Shown: positions 28,026 to 36,761, counted from the stretch's first letter. The stretch: DNA of 64,000 nucleotides from MED-G105 sp038522945 (GCA_038522945.1 JBCBJV010000004.1:186001-250000), one strand, 5' to 3'. The notes: generated by a model from the sequence alone, not told the origin. Made by a program: numbers and translations.

Positions 28026-29771
28026 TCAAACCGAGAGCTGCGGCTCGTTCTGGAGGGCAATGCGCCGGATCGTAATCTTGTCGAACTTCGCCGTCCCCAA
28101 TCGAGGCAATTGCATGGGCGAGACCCACATGCGCTCCGGGACCTTAAAGCCCGCAAGCCTTTTGCCCATGAACTGGCGCAGCTCTTCCAAGTCAATATTC
28201 ATGCCCTGCTTAGGATGCACGACGAGGCCGACCCGCTCGCCCAACACGTCATCCGGCACAGAGAAAACAATCGCCTCGCCGACGGCGCCAAATTCATAAG
28301 CGGCAGCTTCGACCTCAAGACAGGAGATGTTCTCGCCAGCTCGAATGATAATATCCTTCATCCGATCAACGATAAACAAGAACCCTTCATCATCGAGCCG
28401 ACCCAGATCGCCGGTACGAAACCAACCGTCAGGGGTTAGCGCCTTCTCGGTATCTTCCGGTCGGTTCAGATAGCCCCTGAAGTTACCTGCCGAACGGATC
28501 CAAATCTCGCCTACTTCGCCAGTTGCTGCATCACCATCGTCGCCAACGATCTTGATATCGCAGCACGGAGGAACTGCTTTGCCCGTGGAGTCCGGTTTGC
28601 GCCGGTAATCGGCTAGCGTGTTCACACATCCGATCGCATTGGTCTCCGTTAGTCCGTAGCCAGATGAGGGGTTCGCTCCTTTAAATCGATCCGCGAGAAG
28701 CCGGACATGGTCCGGCGGTCGCTTGGCGCCGCCTGATCCAATATCAAGGAGTGAAGGCAACCCCTGCTCGCCTGCCGCATCGATCATCTCATAAGACTGG
28801 CTTGGCACACCGACGAAATTTGTCAGCTCGTGATCGCGGATCAGGTTGCACGCCTCGACTGGGTCCCAACGATACATCATCGCCATTCGCCGACCGACCA
28901 AATATGACATCAAGAAAATCGAGTGCGAGCCAGTTACGTGAAATAGAGGTATCGCCAGCAGAATCCCCGGATTATCGCCGAAGAGGCTGACGCCGCCTCG
29001 CGCTTCCTTCAAGACGGTTGCAATAAACGCCCAGGAAAAGAGTGTTGTAACACATCCACGATGGGTCAGGATCACCCCTTTGGGCGTACCGGTTGAGCCG
29101 GACGTATAGTAAATCGCAAAATCATCTTCATGCTGAATATCTGGCTGAAGATCGTTTGCCTCGTGGCCGGCCAACAGGTCAGCGAACGAAGCCGCACCAT
29201 CCCGGGCATCACGCGCGACGATCATTGTGAGCCCGTGTTTGCTGGCCACTGGCTCAATCAAGTCAAAGCGCTTGCCATCAACAATGACGAGTTTCGCCCC
29301 GCAATCCCCAAGCGCATAGGAAAGCTCTTCGGTCTTCCACCAGGCATTTAAGGGGACGACAACGGCGCCGGTTGCCAGAATACCCTTGAAGGCGATGCAC
29401 CACTCCGGATAGTTGCGCATGGCAAGCGCGACCCGGTCGCCTTTTCCAATGCCATAATCTGCTCTTAAAGCATTGGCGAACTTAAGAGCGTCGGACCAGA
29501 CCCCCTGGAAGCTATGGACTTCGTCTTCGTATACGATGAAGTCTTTCTCGCCGTGGGCGGCGGCGCCAAACCGAAACAGATCAACAAGGCTCGCTGGCGC
29601 ATTCTCAAAAACACGATAGCTGTTGCCGCGAATCTCCGCCTCGCCCACTTTGAACCGAGGGTCTGTGGTCAGAATTTTCATAGCCGCTGCGGTCAGGGCT
29701 TCCTGAGTGAGCTCTGTCGGGGCCGGGGCTCCGCTGGAAGACGCTGTTTGGGGGGCAGCGCTATTTGTCAT
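28026..29771 (-). CDS. AMP-dependent acyl-CoA synthetase
   Basis: The 581-residue protein is an ANL-family ligase. The ATP-binding P-loop reads YYTSGSTGTPKGVILTHRG, the later motifs are SGYGLTETNAIG and GWFRTGDLGRLDDEGFLFIVDRMKD, and the C-terminal catalytic lysine region LPRLGTAKFDK is present. It activates a fatty or aromatic-side-chain acid to the CoA ester, the entry step for the enzymes downstream on the same strand. An N-terminal extension of about 30 residues (APQTASSSGAPAPTEL) is low complexity. The exact substrate is not readable. Confidence 0.9.
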   Translation of the reverse strand: MTNSAAPQTASSSGAPAPTELTQEALTAAAMKILTTDPRFKVGEAEIRGNSYRVFENAPASLVDLFRFGAAAHGEKDFIVYEDEVHSFQGVWSDALKFANALRADYGIGKGDRVALAMRNYPEWCIAFKGILATGAVVVPLNAWWKTEELSYALGDCGAKLVIVDGKRFDLIEPVASKHGLTMIVARDARDGAASFADLLAGHEANDLQPDIQHEDDFAIYYTSGSTGTPKGVILTHRGCVTTLFSWAFIATVLKEARGGVSLFGDNPGILLAIPLFHVTGSHSIFLMSYLVGRRMAMMYRWDPVEACNLIRDHELTNFVGVPSQSYEMIDAAGEQGLPSLLDIGSGGAKRPPDHVRLLADRFKGANPSSGYGLTETNAIGCVNTLADYRRKPDSTGKAVPPCCDIKIVGDDGDAATGEVGEIWIRSAGNFRGYLNRPEDTEKALTPDGWFRTGDLGRLDDEGFLFIVDRMKDIIIRAGENISCLEVEAAAYEFGAVGEAIVFSVPDDVLGERVGLVVHPKQGMNIDLEELRQFMGKRLAGFKVPERMWVSPMQLPRLGTAKFDKITIRRIALQNEPQLSV

Positions 29772-29882
29772 GGCCTTAACCTGTATTGAAAATGTTTGAA
29801 CGCAAAACCTTTACAGGACCTGTTGCCCCGGGCCAACACGCGAGCGCAGCGATGACGTATTCGGTCTTGTTTGAGGTGATCC

Positions 29883-31433
29883 TTAAGAGGGGCGAAAGCG
29901 CCGAAACGCGCCAGCCAGTGCCTCCATCACCAGCCGCTCGACTCCATTCGGCGAACCTTCCGCGCGCCACAGCACCCAATGGGTGCCAACGTAGACACAT
30001 GCCGCTAGAGCCACATTGACGCCGAGGCGCAAAATCAGCGGCAAGGCCTCAAAGGGAACAAATTGTGGAAAGATGAGCAGGTAACTCGCAACCATAATGG
30101 CCACAGCGCCAGCGCTGCGTCGAATTGCCCAGACCGCTTCCAGGGCACTGCGGCCTGAAACACGCGCGTAAAGCGCTAGGTTCAGAGCAACATGCACCAG
30201 GTTCATCGCTGCCGATGTCCAAACCGCGCCAATGAACCCGTGATTGAGTGCTGCCCAAATGAAAATTGGGGTACGAATTAAAAAGAAAACAAACTCCCGG
30301 AGAAATACCAGGCGCGTCATACCGCGGGCCATGGCGTATTGCTGGGTCGTCATAAACGGAAGGTGTATCGCCACTGCAGGTGCCATGATCTCAAGGACCG
30401 GCACCGCCCCATTCCATTTTGCGCCCAGCAATAGATAAATGATCTCCTGTCCGACCAGGGCAAAGCCAATACCCGCCGGAAGAGCAAAAAATGCCATGGC
30501 CTCAACGCCCTTGAGGAACGCGCGGCGCATCTGACCCAAATCATGTTGGAGTGAGGAAAGACCCGGGAAAATGGCCCGTGAAATTGGATAGGCAAGCTCC
30601 GTGGTCGGCAAATCCGCAAGCTGCAAGCCAACATAAAAGTTACCGACGACTCTTGCCGGAAAAATACGCGCAAGGATCAAGGCATCGAGCTTGTTATTCA
30701 AGGCCGCCATGAAGCTGACGCCGGTCAGCCAGCCGGTAAATCCAATCAGCTTGTTGAAGGAGGCAAACGTCAACCGAGGACGATAGGGCTTAATCCAATA
30801 GGAAAGGATGAGCTGCACGAACGCATTCGTCGCCAACCCCAAAATAATCGCCCAATAGGTTCGGAAGATGACCGCGATAGCAATGGACACAACAACACCA
30901 GCGAGTTTGTTCGTGATCAGAACAACAAACTCTTTGGAGAAATCGAGATCCCGCTCGAACTCATAAAAACTAGGGTTCACAAAGCCAATAAACAGCGGAT
31001 AGAGCGCGACGCCCAAGAAGATCCATGTCACCCGCGGGTCTTCGTAAAGTAGGCCCATCAGCGGCGCGAGGCCAACAAGGAAAAGAGCGATTACAACGCC
31101 CCGGATCATCGACAGGGTAAAAAGCGTATCGATGTCTTTGCGGTCGGCGTCGCGGAACTTGACCACAGCACTGCCAACACTGATGTCGGAGAGGTTCTGC
31201 AAAAGCTGCATGGCGGTCACGCCGATGGCGACAATGCCGAAATCATCGGGGGCGAGCAGCCGCGCGACAATGATCGTGTTCAGAAAGCCAAAAAGGCGCA
31301 TCAAAAAGCGCGCCGCCACCATGAGCCCGGCGCCGCTCGCTACTTTCGCGCCGAGCATCGGCTGATCGTTTGCAGATTGATTTGACTGAGCAAGCGGTTC
31401 CTTCTGCATAAGGGTTAACTTCTGAACCTTCAT
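29883..31433 (-). CDS. Polysaccharide flippase (Wzx/MOP superfamily)
   Basis: I place the start at the ATG at 31433 (MKVQKLT); the open frame runs 54 residues further but that part has none of the family's sequence. The ATG at 31409 (MQKEPLAQS) is an alternative; neither has a strong ribosome site. The 516-residue protein begins its membrane part at GAKVASGAGLMVAARFLMRL and has about 12-14 helices, the layout of lipid-linked oligosaccharide flippases such as the WzxC type. The phrase NTIIVARLLAPDDFGIVAIG is typical of this family. It moves a lipid-linked glycan across the inner membrane. No glycan synthesis genes are adjacent, so the substrate is unknown. Confidence 0.85.
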   Translation of the reverse strand: MKVQKLTLMQKEPLAQSNQSANDQPMLGAKVASGAGLMVAARFLMRLFGFLNTIIVARLLAPDDFGIVAIGVTAMQLLQNLSDISVGSAVVKFRDADRKDIDTLFTLSMIRGVVIALFLVGLAPLMGLLYEDPRVTWIFLGVALYPLFIGFVNPSFYEFERDLDFSKEFVVLITNKLAGVVVSIAIAVIFRTYWAIILGLATNAFVQLILSYWIKPYRPRLTFASFNKLIGFTGWLTGVSFMAALNNKLDALILARIFPARVVGNFYVGLQLADLPTTELAYPISRAIFPGLSSLQHDLGQMRRAFLKGVEAMAFFALPAGIGFALVGQEIIYLLLGAKWNGAVPVLEIMAPAVAIHLPFMTTQQYAMARGMTRLVFLREFVFFLIRTPIFIWAALNHGFIGAVWTSAAMNLVHVALNLALYARVSGRSALEAVWAIRRSAGAVAIMVASYLLIFPQFVPFEALPLILRLGVNVALAACVYVGTHWVLWRAEGSPNGVERLVMEALAGAFRRFRPS

Positions 31434-31721
31434 TGCTCTGAGACGGACATCGCTGTGAAACCCGCTGCCCCAGAAGCTATCGCCCCGAAGCAATTGCCCC
31501 AGAAGGCACTCATCTGAGGGCCACTGTTGCCCGGCGCGCGTCCGCCGCCATAGGCGCTCCTGCACAAGCCGTACCGGAACCAATCCGTTTCGCAAGACAG
31601 ACCTCCGGATTAATACGCCCTTGCGAAAGGGGCGGTCATCCCTATGGTGCCGGGTCTTCTAGCGGGGTCAGGACGGTCTACCTTTGCTGCACCCTAATTC
31701 GAGCCATCCCTAGCGCGAGAA

Positions 31722-32528
31722 GTGGATTTTTCCTTGGCCCATGCTTCAGCTGTCGTGACTGTCATGATGAATGCTGCCCGAAAGGCGGCTCGTAGCCTAA
31801 TTCGCGATTTCGGCGAAGTGGAAGCGCTCCTCGTTTCCCGGAAGGGCGCGGCGGACTTCGTCTCCGCAGCCGATTTGCGCGCTGAGGCCATCCTCCTGGA
31901 AGAACTCCAAGCGGGCCGACCCAAATACGGCCTCCTCTTAGAAGAACGCGGGGAAATCGAAGGCACTGACAATTCCAACCGTTGGATTGTGGACCCCCTC
32001 GATGGCACAACCAACTTTCTTCACGGGCTGTCGCAATTTGCTATTTCGATTTGCTTAGAACGCGATCGTGCGCCGTACGCTGGCGTCATCTATAGCCCCG
32101 TGACCGATGAGCTTTTCTGGGCAGAAAAAGGCGAAGGAGCCTGGCTCAATGATAAGCGCTTGCGCGTGAGCAAGCGCAAAGACTTAACTGAAGCCTTGTT
32201 TGCAACCGGGCTGCCGTTCAAAGGACGGCCCGGGCGGGAGCAGGCCCTGCTTGAAACCGACCGTGTCCTGAACGAGACCGCTGGGATCCGCCGGTATGGG
32301 TCAGCGGCTCTTGATTTGGCGTTCGTTGCCGCTGGGCGGTTCGATGCCTATTGGGAGCGGGGCCTCAATGCGTGGGACGTCGGCGCCGGCATTGTGTTGG
32401 TGCGCGAGGCCGGGGGGACCGTGAAGGAAATCGACGGCGGCGATAAACCCTTGCACGGTCAATCTATCCTCGCTGCCAATAGCGAGATCTTCGACGTGGC
32501 CCAGGCGGTTGTGACAGGCCGCAGCTAA
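31722..32528 (+). CDS. suhB: Inositol monophosphatase family protein (SuhB type)
   Basis: A 268-residue member of the lithium-sensitive phosphatase family. Metal-binding motifs are LLLEERGEI (Glu74/Glu75), DPLDGTTNFLHG (Asp91, Asp94) and WDVGAGIVLVREAGG. The opening MNAARKAARSLIRDFGEVE is typical of SuhB. The family start places the N-terminus at the GTG at 31722, 14 residues before the ATG pair at 31764. It dephosphorylates inositol-1-phosphate; SuhB also has a role in rRNA transcription antitermination in E. coli. The flippase upstream is divergent, so the gene is probably transcribed alone. Confidence 0.88.
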   Translation: MDFSLAHASAVVTVMMNAARKAARSLIRDFGEVEALLVSRKGAADFVSAADLRAEAILLEELQAGRPKYGLLLEERGEIEGTDNSNRWIVDPLDGTTNFLHGLSQFAISICLERDRAPYAGVIYSPVTDELFWAEKGEGAWLNDKRLRVSKRKDLTEALFATGLPFKGRPGREQALLETDRVLNETAGIRRYGSAALDLAFVAAGRFDAYWERGLNAWDVGAGIVLVREAGGTVKEIDGGDKPLHGQSILAANSEIFDVAQAVVTGRS

Positions 32529-32565
32529 CTGCCGCCTTTAGGCAAATCCCAATTCCTTAGAAGTC

Positions 32566-32925
32566 CTAAGAAGGGGTCTTCTTGCCTACGCCACCCGAGC
32601 GCGCCCGCTCTTTTTTGCCGCGGGCAACCTCCATTGAGAGTGATTCCATTTTTGGCTCCCAGAACCCGCGGAAGCGATTCAACCAAATGTCGATTTCCTG
32701 TAGCGGGGCCGTGGCCAGAGCATAGTGCCGTCGTACCCCTTCGGCGCGCACGGTTGCAAACCCCGCCTCACGCAGGACACGCAAATGTTGGGAGACCCCT
32801 GCCTGGGTGATCCCGAATTCCTGCTGTATCACCTCAACAATGCCCCCGGATGTCAGCTCGCTGTCTGCAAGTAGTTCAATGATCCGTCTACGGACCGGAT
32901 CGCCAAGGACATCAAAAGCATGCAT
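32566..32925 (-). CDS. ArsR family transcriptional regulator
   Basis: A 119-residue winged helix protein: DVLGDPVRRRIIELLADSE, the recognition helix region ITQAGVSQHLRVLREAGF and wing AEGVRRHYALA. No clear metal-binding cysteines are visible, and the C-terminal tail is basic. It shares one base with the SRPBCC gene upstream (TGATG), so the two are co-transcribed. Such pairs in actinobacteria and alphaproteobacteria usually autoregulate; a long dyad at 33593-33628 in front of the operon fits this. Confidence 0.9.
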   Translation of the reverse strand: MHAFDVLGDPVRRRIIELLADSELTSGGIVEVIQQEFGITQAGVSQHLRVLREAGFATVRAEGVRRHYALATAPLQEIDIWLNRFRGFWEPKMESLSMEVARGKKERARSGGVGKKTPS

Positions 32926-33563
32926 CAGCTGGGATCTGCTTCGCCTGTAAAGAAAGCGGCGGTGCGGGTGGCGGAAGCCCGCGCAACGTCTGCGTCTTCA
33001 CCAGCAGCGATGGCTGCATCGCCCCACCGCTCAGCGCTGCCGCGGCTGAACCCCTTCCCGCCTTCGCTCTGCGCAAACGCAATCTCATCGACCTTTTCCG
33101 CACTCGAGTCTTCCATATGCAAGGCCAGCCCCAAAAGACCAAGCTCCCATCCGACACCGGTCGCACCGGGGCCGTATTGGTCATAGTGCGAAGAAACTTT
33201 TGCCGTATGAGTGAGGGTCAGACGAGCCGTATCAATTCCCTCCGCGGCGATCGAAACATCGACCCAGCTCACATCTCCCATCATCTCCCATGTAAGAGAA
33301 AATGATCTGGGTGGCTCGCATGCCGTGATAGTACCGCCCGCATTACCTTGGACTTTGTACTCTCCGCCGGGCCGCAGATCCCCCTCGACCGGCGCGAACC
33401 ATCTTGGCAAGCGTTCTTTGTTGGTTACGGCATCCCAAAGGTCTTCCACCGTTGTGGCGTAAGCGCGACTTAGAATGACTGACCGCGCCTCAGCCCCATC
33501 CCGTTCCAGCGCAACAACTTTCCGATCAACACCATCCAAGTGCTTTTCAAAATCATCGAGCAT
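32925..33563 (-). CDS. SRPBCC (AHSA1-like) domain protein
   Basis: 212 residues of the START-like superfamily: VILSRAYATTVEDLWDAVTN, PRWFAPVEGDLRPGGEYKV and RSFSLTWEMMGDVSWVDV form the usual helix-grip. The domain binds hydrophobic ligands or acts as a co-chaperone-like module; the specific ligand is not known. A ribosome site AAAGAGGTG precedes the ATG. The ArsR regulator starts at its stop codon. The last 60 residues are helical and Ala/Glu-rich. The pair is widespread and often linked to stress or small hydrophobic molecules. Confidence 0.85.
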   Translation of the reverse strand: MLDDFEKHLDGVDRKVVALERDGAEARSVILSRAYATTVEDLWDAVTNKERLPRWFAPVEGDLRPGGEYKVQGNAGGTITACEPPRSFSLTWEMMGDVSWVDVSIAAEGIDTARLTLTHTAKVSSHYDQYGPGATGVGWELGLLGLALHMEDSSAEKVDEIAFAQSEGGKGFSRGSAERWGDAAIAAGEDADVARASATRTAAFFTGEADPS

Positions 33564-33592
33564 GTGTCCACCTCTTTAAATTACACCTCTTG

Positions 33593-33628
33593 AAATTAGT
33601 CTTCACTTATATAAGTGATGGCTAATTT
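33593..33628. promoter_or_regulatory. Long dyad, likely ArsR operator
   Basis: A 36-base interrupted inverted repeat centred between 33610 and 33611: outer arms AAATTAG and CTAATTT, inner perfect palindrome CACTTATATAAGTG, separated by four bases on each side. It lies 30 bases upstream of the SRPBCC start, within the expected promoter region of the SRPBCC-ArsR operon. ArsR dimers bind such AT-rich dyads. The operator role is inferred from position and symmetry. Confidence 0.6.
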
Positions 33629-33666
33629 AAGGTCAAGCAACTGATTTGATGTGAAACACCAGACGC

Positions 33667-33700
33667 GAAAAAGCAGACGGCGGGAGGACCCGCAGCCTGC
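33667..33700 (-). terminator. Rho-independent terminator of hsp20
   Basis: Read on the minus strand, GCAGGCTGCGGG, a TCCT loop and CCCGCCGTCTGC form a GC-rich stem, followed by TTTTTC. It lies 40 bases after the hsp20 stop codon and would end that transcript. Confidence 0.75.
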
Positions 33701-33739
33701 TCATTTGTGGGGATTTTATTTGGTTAAACGATTTGCCAG

Positions 33740-34198
33740 TTAGGCGGCGTTGATGTCTTTCACGACCTTCAGGTTTGTGCCGTCTTCATTGATGGAAATC
33801 TTCCGCGGGCGAAGCTGTTCCGGCACTTCCTGCTTCAAGGAAATGCTCAAGAGGCCATTCTTCAGGTCAGCGGAGACAATCTTGACGTGGTCGGCAATCT
33901 GGAAGCGGCGCTCAAAGGAGCGGCCGGCGATGCCTTGATGCAGGAACTGCCCGGCATCGTCGTCGGCACCTCGCTTACCCGCAATCTTCAGGCTATTGCC
34001 ATGCACTTCGATGTCCAGATCTTCGGCACTAAAGCCGGCGACCGCGAGCGTCACGCGGTACTGGTCTTCATCAAAGCGCTCAATATTGTAAGGGGGGTAG
34101 CCGCCCGCGTCGGCATTGCTCAAGGTTTCCAGAAGATCAAATGTTCGGTCAAAACCAACTGAGGTGCGGAGCAAGGGGGTCAAGTCAAAAGTACGCAT
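33740..34198 (-). CDS. Hsp20 family small heat shock protein
   Basis: Start at the ATG at 34198 (152 residues), directly preceded by a TTG that is also in frame; the AGGAGG site seven bases before the ATG decides it. The alpha-crystallin domain runs about residues 35-130: PPYNIERFDEDQYRVTLAVA, SLKIAGKRGAD, a GIAGRSFERRFQIADHV segment and LSISLKQEVPEQLRP. The N-terminus (MRTFDLTPLLRTSVGFDRTF) is the usual IbpA type. These ATP-independent holdases bind unfolding proteins. Expression is probably heat-controlled both by a sigma-32-like promoter and by an RNA thermometer in the leader. Confidence 0.93.
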   Translation of the reverse strand: MRTFDLTPLLRTSVGFDRTFDLLETLSNADAGGYPPYNIERFDEDQYRVTLAVAGFSAEDLDIEVHGNSLKIAGKRGADDDAGQFLHQGIAGRSFERRFQIADHVKIVSADLKNGLLSISLKQEVPEQLRPRKISINEDGTNLKVVKDINAA

Positions 34199-34201
34199 CA
34201 A

Positions 34202-34263
34202 ATCCTCCTAAGGTAGCAAGGATGCATGGGTCTTCGTGAATGCCGCCCGACAATCGGCGCGGC
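34202..34263 (-). promoter_or_regulatory. ROSE-type RNA thermometer in the hsp20 leader
   Basis: On the minus strand the leader folds into two neighbouring hairpins. The 5' one (34242-34263) pairs GCCGC with GCGGC and CCGA with TCGG, strong and GC-rich. The 3' one (34202-34223) pairs ATCCTTGCT with AGGAGGAT around a five-base loop, with a single unpaired G in TTGCT, hiding the ribosome site AGGAGG. The bulged G opposite the Shine-Dalgarno and the TTGCT form are the mark of ROSE elements found before hsp20 genes of alphaproteobacteria. The structure would melt at heat shock and free the site. A third stem, CAGGC/GCCTG, lies just 5' of the first (about 34273-34298). Confidence 0.85.
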
Positions 34264-34307
34264 AGGGTTAAGCGCCAGGCCCAACAAGTTGCTGCCTGAC
34301 GAGAGAG

Positions 34308-34336
34308 AAATGGTGACAGGATCTGCCCGTTTCAAG
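34308..34336 (-). promoter_or_regulatory. Putative sigma-32 heat shock promoter for hsp20
   Basis: On the minus strand CTTGAAA (34330-34336) is followed after 14 bases by CACCATTT (34308-34315), seven of eight matching the E. coli sigma-32 -10 form CCCCATTT. It would place the transcript start near 34300, giving a leader of about 100 bases that contains the thermometer. Only the match and position support it. Confidence 0.45.
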
Positions 34337-34508
34337 GCCCTTTGCCCCGAGGATTCATAGGACCTCGGTAGTCGATCACCCATCAAGCCACCCAAGCGTA
34401 ATGGCGTAGGATTTGCGTCGCGACATTTTCCGTCGCGTTCGGGGCGGAATATGCTAAATCCTGCGGACCTCTTCGATTTCACCTAGTTTAACGGGGACGC
34501 GACCATCA

Positions 34509-35405
34509 ATGATTAGAAGAACCCTCCTCGCCGCTTCGCTTATGTCGCTAGCCGCATGTAGCCAGTCCGCCCCATCAGAGGAGGCAAAAGCTGACTCATC
34601 CGGGCCGACCCCCAACGCAGAGCCTGTAAGTCTTGAGACACAACTCAATACAATTGCCGCTGGCGATCACCGCAGCGAGGATGACAAAGCACGCGATGAC
34701 TGGCGCAACCCAGCATATACCCTCGCTTTCTTTGGGCTCGCCCCTTCAATGACAGTGGTTGAAGTCTGGCCTGGTAATGGTTGGTACACAAATATTCTGG
34801 CACCATACCTTCAACAACAAGACGGTGTTCTTTATGCGGCGACGTTTGACCCAGCGCGTTCCGACCGCACACGAGCGGCCGTTGAGCGCTATGAAGAGCG
34901 ATTTGTTGGGAATGATTTTTACGGCGACGTGCGCCTGACCATCCTCGGCGGGACCGACAACAAGATCGCACCAGACGCGAGCGCGGACATGGTCCTCACC
35001 TTTCGCAATGTCCACAATTGGACCGGCGGCGGCAGCGCAGAAGATTATTTCGCACAGTTCTATACGGCCCTGAAACCAGGAGGCGTTCTCGGGGTCGTTG
35101 AACACCGCGCAGCTGAAGAAGGCGAAAGCGCTGCGGGATATGTGAAGCAGTCCGCGGTTGTTGCCCTAGCCGAAGGCGCAGGGTTTGAGCTGGAAGGAAG
35201 CTCGGAGATCAATGCCAACCCGAAGGACACCCGCGACCACCCTTTTGGTGTCTGGACACTACCGCCAACCCGACGCTCCGCAGAGGCCCGTGGCATGGAA
35301 GATCCTGACTTTGATCGCGCCAAATATGACGCCATCGGAGAAAGTGACCGTATGACGCTCAAGTTCCGCAAGCCAATCGCCGCAGACGGCGCGCTCCTGG
35401 AATAG
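34509..35405 (+). CDS. Putative methyltransferase (COG4798-like) with lipoprotein signal
   Basis: 298 residues starting MIRRTLLAASLMSLAACSQS, a lipoprotein signal with lipobox LAAC and Cys17. The rest is a class I SAM-dependent methyltransferase fold: MTVVEVWPGNGWYTNILAPY is motif I, ASADMVLTFRNVHNW is the motif II region, and GGVLGVVEHRAAEEG follows. Proteins of this kind with an export signal form a known but uncharacterised family. The puzzle is how SAM would reach an exported enzyme. It is followed seven bases later by the SCP2-like gene, suggesting an operon with it and the hydrolase. Confidence 0.82.
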   Translation: MIRRTLLAASLMSLAACSQSAPSEEAKADSSGPTPNAEPVSLETQLNTIAAGDHRSEDDKARDDWRNPAYTLAFFGLAPSMTVVEVWPGNGWYTNILAPYLQQQDGVLYAATFDPARSDRTRAAVERYEERFVGNDFYGDVRLTILGGTDNKIAPDASADMVLTFRNVHNWTGGGSAEDYFAQFYTALKPGGVLGVVEHRAAEEGESAAGYVKQSAVVALAEGAGFELEGSSEINANPKDTRDHPFGVWTLPPTRRSAEARGMEDPDFDRAKYDAIGESDRMTLKFRKPIAADGALLE

Positions 35406-35412
35406 GCGCCCC

Positions 35413-35736
35413 ATGGCCGGGCCATCGAGAGAGCGCCTTTTGGAGGGGGCGGCCAGCGTCTTCGCGCGAGGCTTTAATGCGGTTCTGGAGATCGTGCCGG
35501 AAGGCGACGCCGCCTTTTTTGTCGATGGCCGACAAGATGAATGCCGCATACTGACAGACTTGTCAGGCGATATCAGTCCCGAAGAGGTCACCACAAGATG
35601 GCGGGCCAGCGCGGACACCCTCAACCGTATTTTTCAAGGGGACCGAGCCTTTGAACGAGCCTACCTTTCCGGGCGCCTGATGATTTCCGGCGATATGAGC
35701 CTCATGGCCCGTCTACATCTGGAGACATCAAAATAG
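35413..35736 (+). CDS. SCP2 sterol-binding domain-like protein
   Basis: A 107-residue protein with the SCP2 layout: amphipathic N-terminal helix, DAAFFVDGRQDECRILTDL strands and the end FQGDRAFERAYLSGRLMISG typical of the domain, which binds lipids in a hydrophobic tunnel. Its stop overlaps the likely upstream extension of the next gene. The ligand is unknown; neighbourhood with a hydrolase of the lysophospholipase type suggests lipid handling. Confidence 0.75.
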   Translation: MAGPSRERLLEGAASVFARGFNAVLEIVPEGDAAFFVDGRQDECRILTDLSGDISPEEVTTRWRASADTLNRIFQGDRAFERAYLSGRLMISGDMSLMARLHLETSK

Positions 35737-35816
35737 CCCATTTTATCGAAATCGACGGCAATCCAGTTCCCGATGGTGGGGAAGCAATAGACCTTACGGC
35801 TCGGGATGGCACGCAC

Positions 35817-36665
35817 TTGCGCGTGGGGCTTTTCCCGGCTGCCAACCCCAAGGCCAGTCTGTTTCTCATGGCGGGCCGATCGGAATTCATGGAAAAGTAT
35901 TTTGAAGTGATCACGGACTTGCACGCCCGCGGCTTCAATGTGGTTTCGATGGACTGGCGCGGTCAGGGCCTTTCAGGCCGGGCGCTTCCCGATCCCCAAA
36001 AAGGCCATGTGGCGTCTTTCGATCTTTTCGTGGACGATATTGATCTGATGACTGAGGAGCTGCTCCGGCCGCGCTATCAAGGGCCATATTTTTTGATGAC
36101 CCATTCCATGGGTGGCTTGCCCACCTTGCAGATGCTAGCGCGCGGCGACGACCGGTTTAAGGCCGCGGTGCTTTGTGCGCCCATGACCCAGCTGTTTGAC
36201 GATACTGCCAAACGGGCCAGCGTACGTATGCTGTGCAATCTGGCCACGACCATCGGCCTTGGGAGGCAATCCATCCCCGGCGTGAAGGAACATTCCCTCG
36301 ATTTTGAAGGCAATAATCTGACATCTGATAAGGCGCGTCACACGCGCTTTCGCTTGCTCCAAGAAGCCGAACCAAAAGCGATCCTCCGTGAGCCAACTTA
36401 TGGCTGGTTGAAAGCCGCTCACGATGCTATCGATGAGATCCACAAACCTGACCATTTTAAGGGGTTGAAAACGCCGGTCCGCATTATCTCGGCAGAGAAG
36501 GACGAACTGGTGTCATCCGCAGACCACCAATGGCTAGCTGAGCAGTCAAGCCTTATTGATTGCGTCACCATTGACGGCGCGCTCCACGAGATCCTGATGG
36601 AACAAGACCATCTGCGAGCGGCCTATTGGCAGGCGTTTGATGAGTTTGTTGAGCGGTTTTTGTGA
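35817..36665 (+). CDS. Alpha/beta hydrolase (lysophospholipase-like)
   Basis: 282 residues from the TTG at 35817; the sequence shows the alpha/beta hydrolase core: VSMDWRGQGLSGR, nucleophile elbow MTHSMGG, the acid near VRIISAEKDELV and the histidine in GALHEILME. The family usually has DG.RLRVGL before the first strand, and in-frame sequence upstream supplies it (IDLTARDGTHLRVGL, with no stop back to 35727). So the true start may be a rare ATA at 35733, which overlaps the TAG stop of the SCP2 gene, or an ATC at 35727. I give the conservative start. Confidence 0.82.
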   Translation: MRVGLFPAANPKASLFLMAGRSEFMEKYFEVITDLHARGFNVVSMDWRGQGLSGRALPDPQKGHVASFDLFVDDIDLMTEELLRPRYQGPYFLMTHSMGGLPTLQMLARGDDRFKAAVLCAPMTQLFDDTAKRASVRMLCNLATTIGLGRQSIPGVKEHSLDFEGNNLTSDKARHTRFRLLQEAEPKAILREPTYGWLKAAHDAIDEIHKPDHFKGLKTPVRIISAEKDELVSSADHQWLAEQSSLIDCVTIDGALHEILMEQDHLRAAYWQAFDEFVERFL

Positions 36666-36761
36666 GCTTTCATGCAAATTGATCATACCCCCAACAGATT
36701 GGCAGCACATCGGCCCTACTTTTTTTAGGGGGTTAAGTCGTCCCGACGAGAAGAGCAAAAA

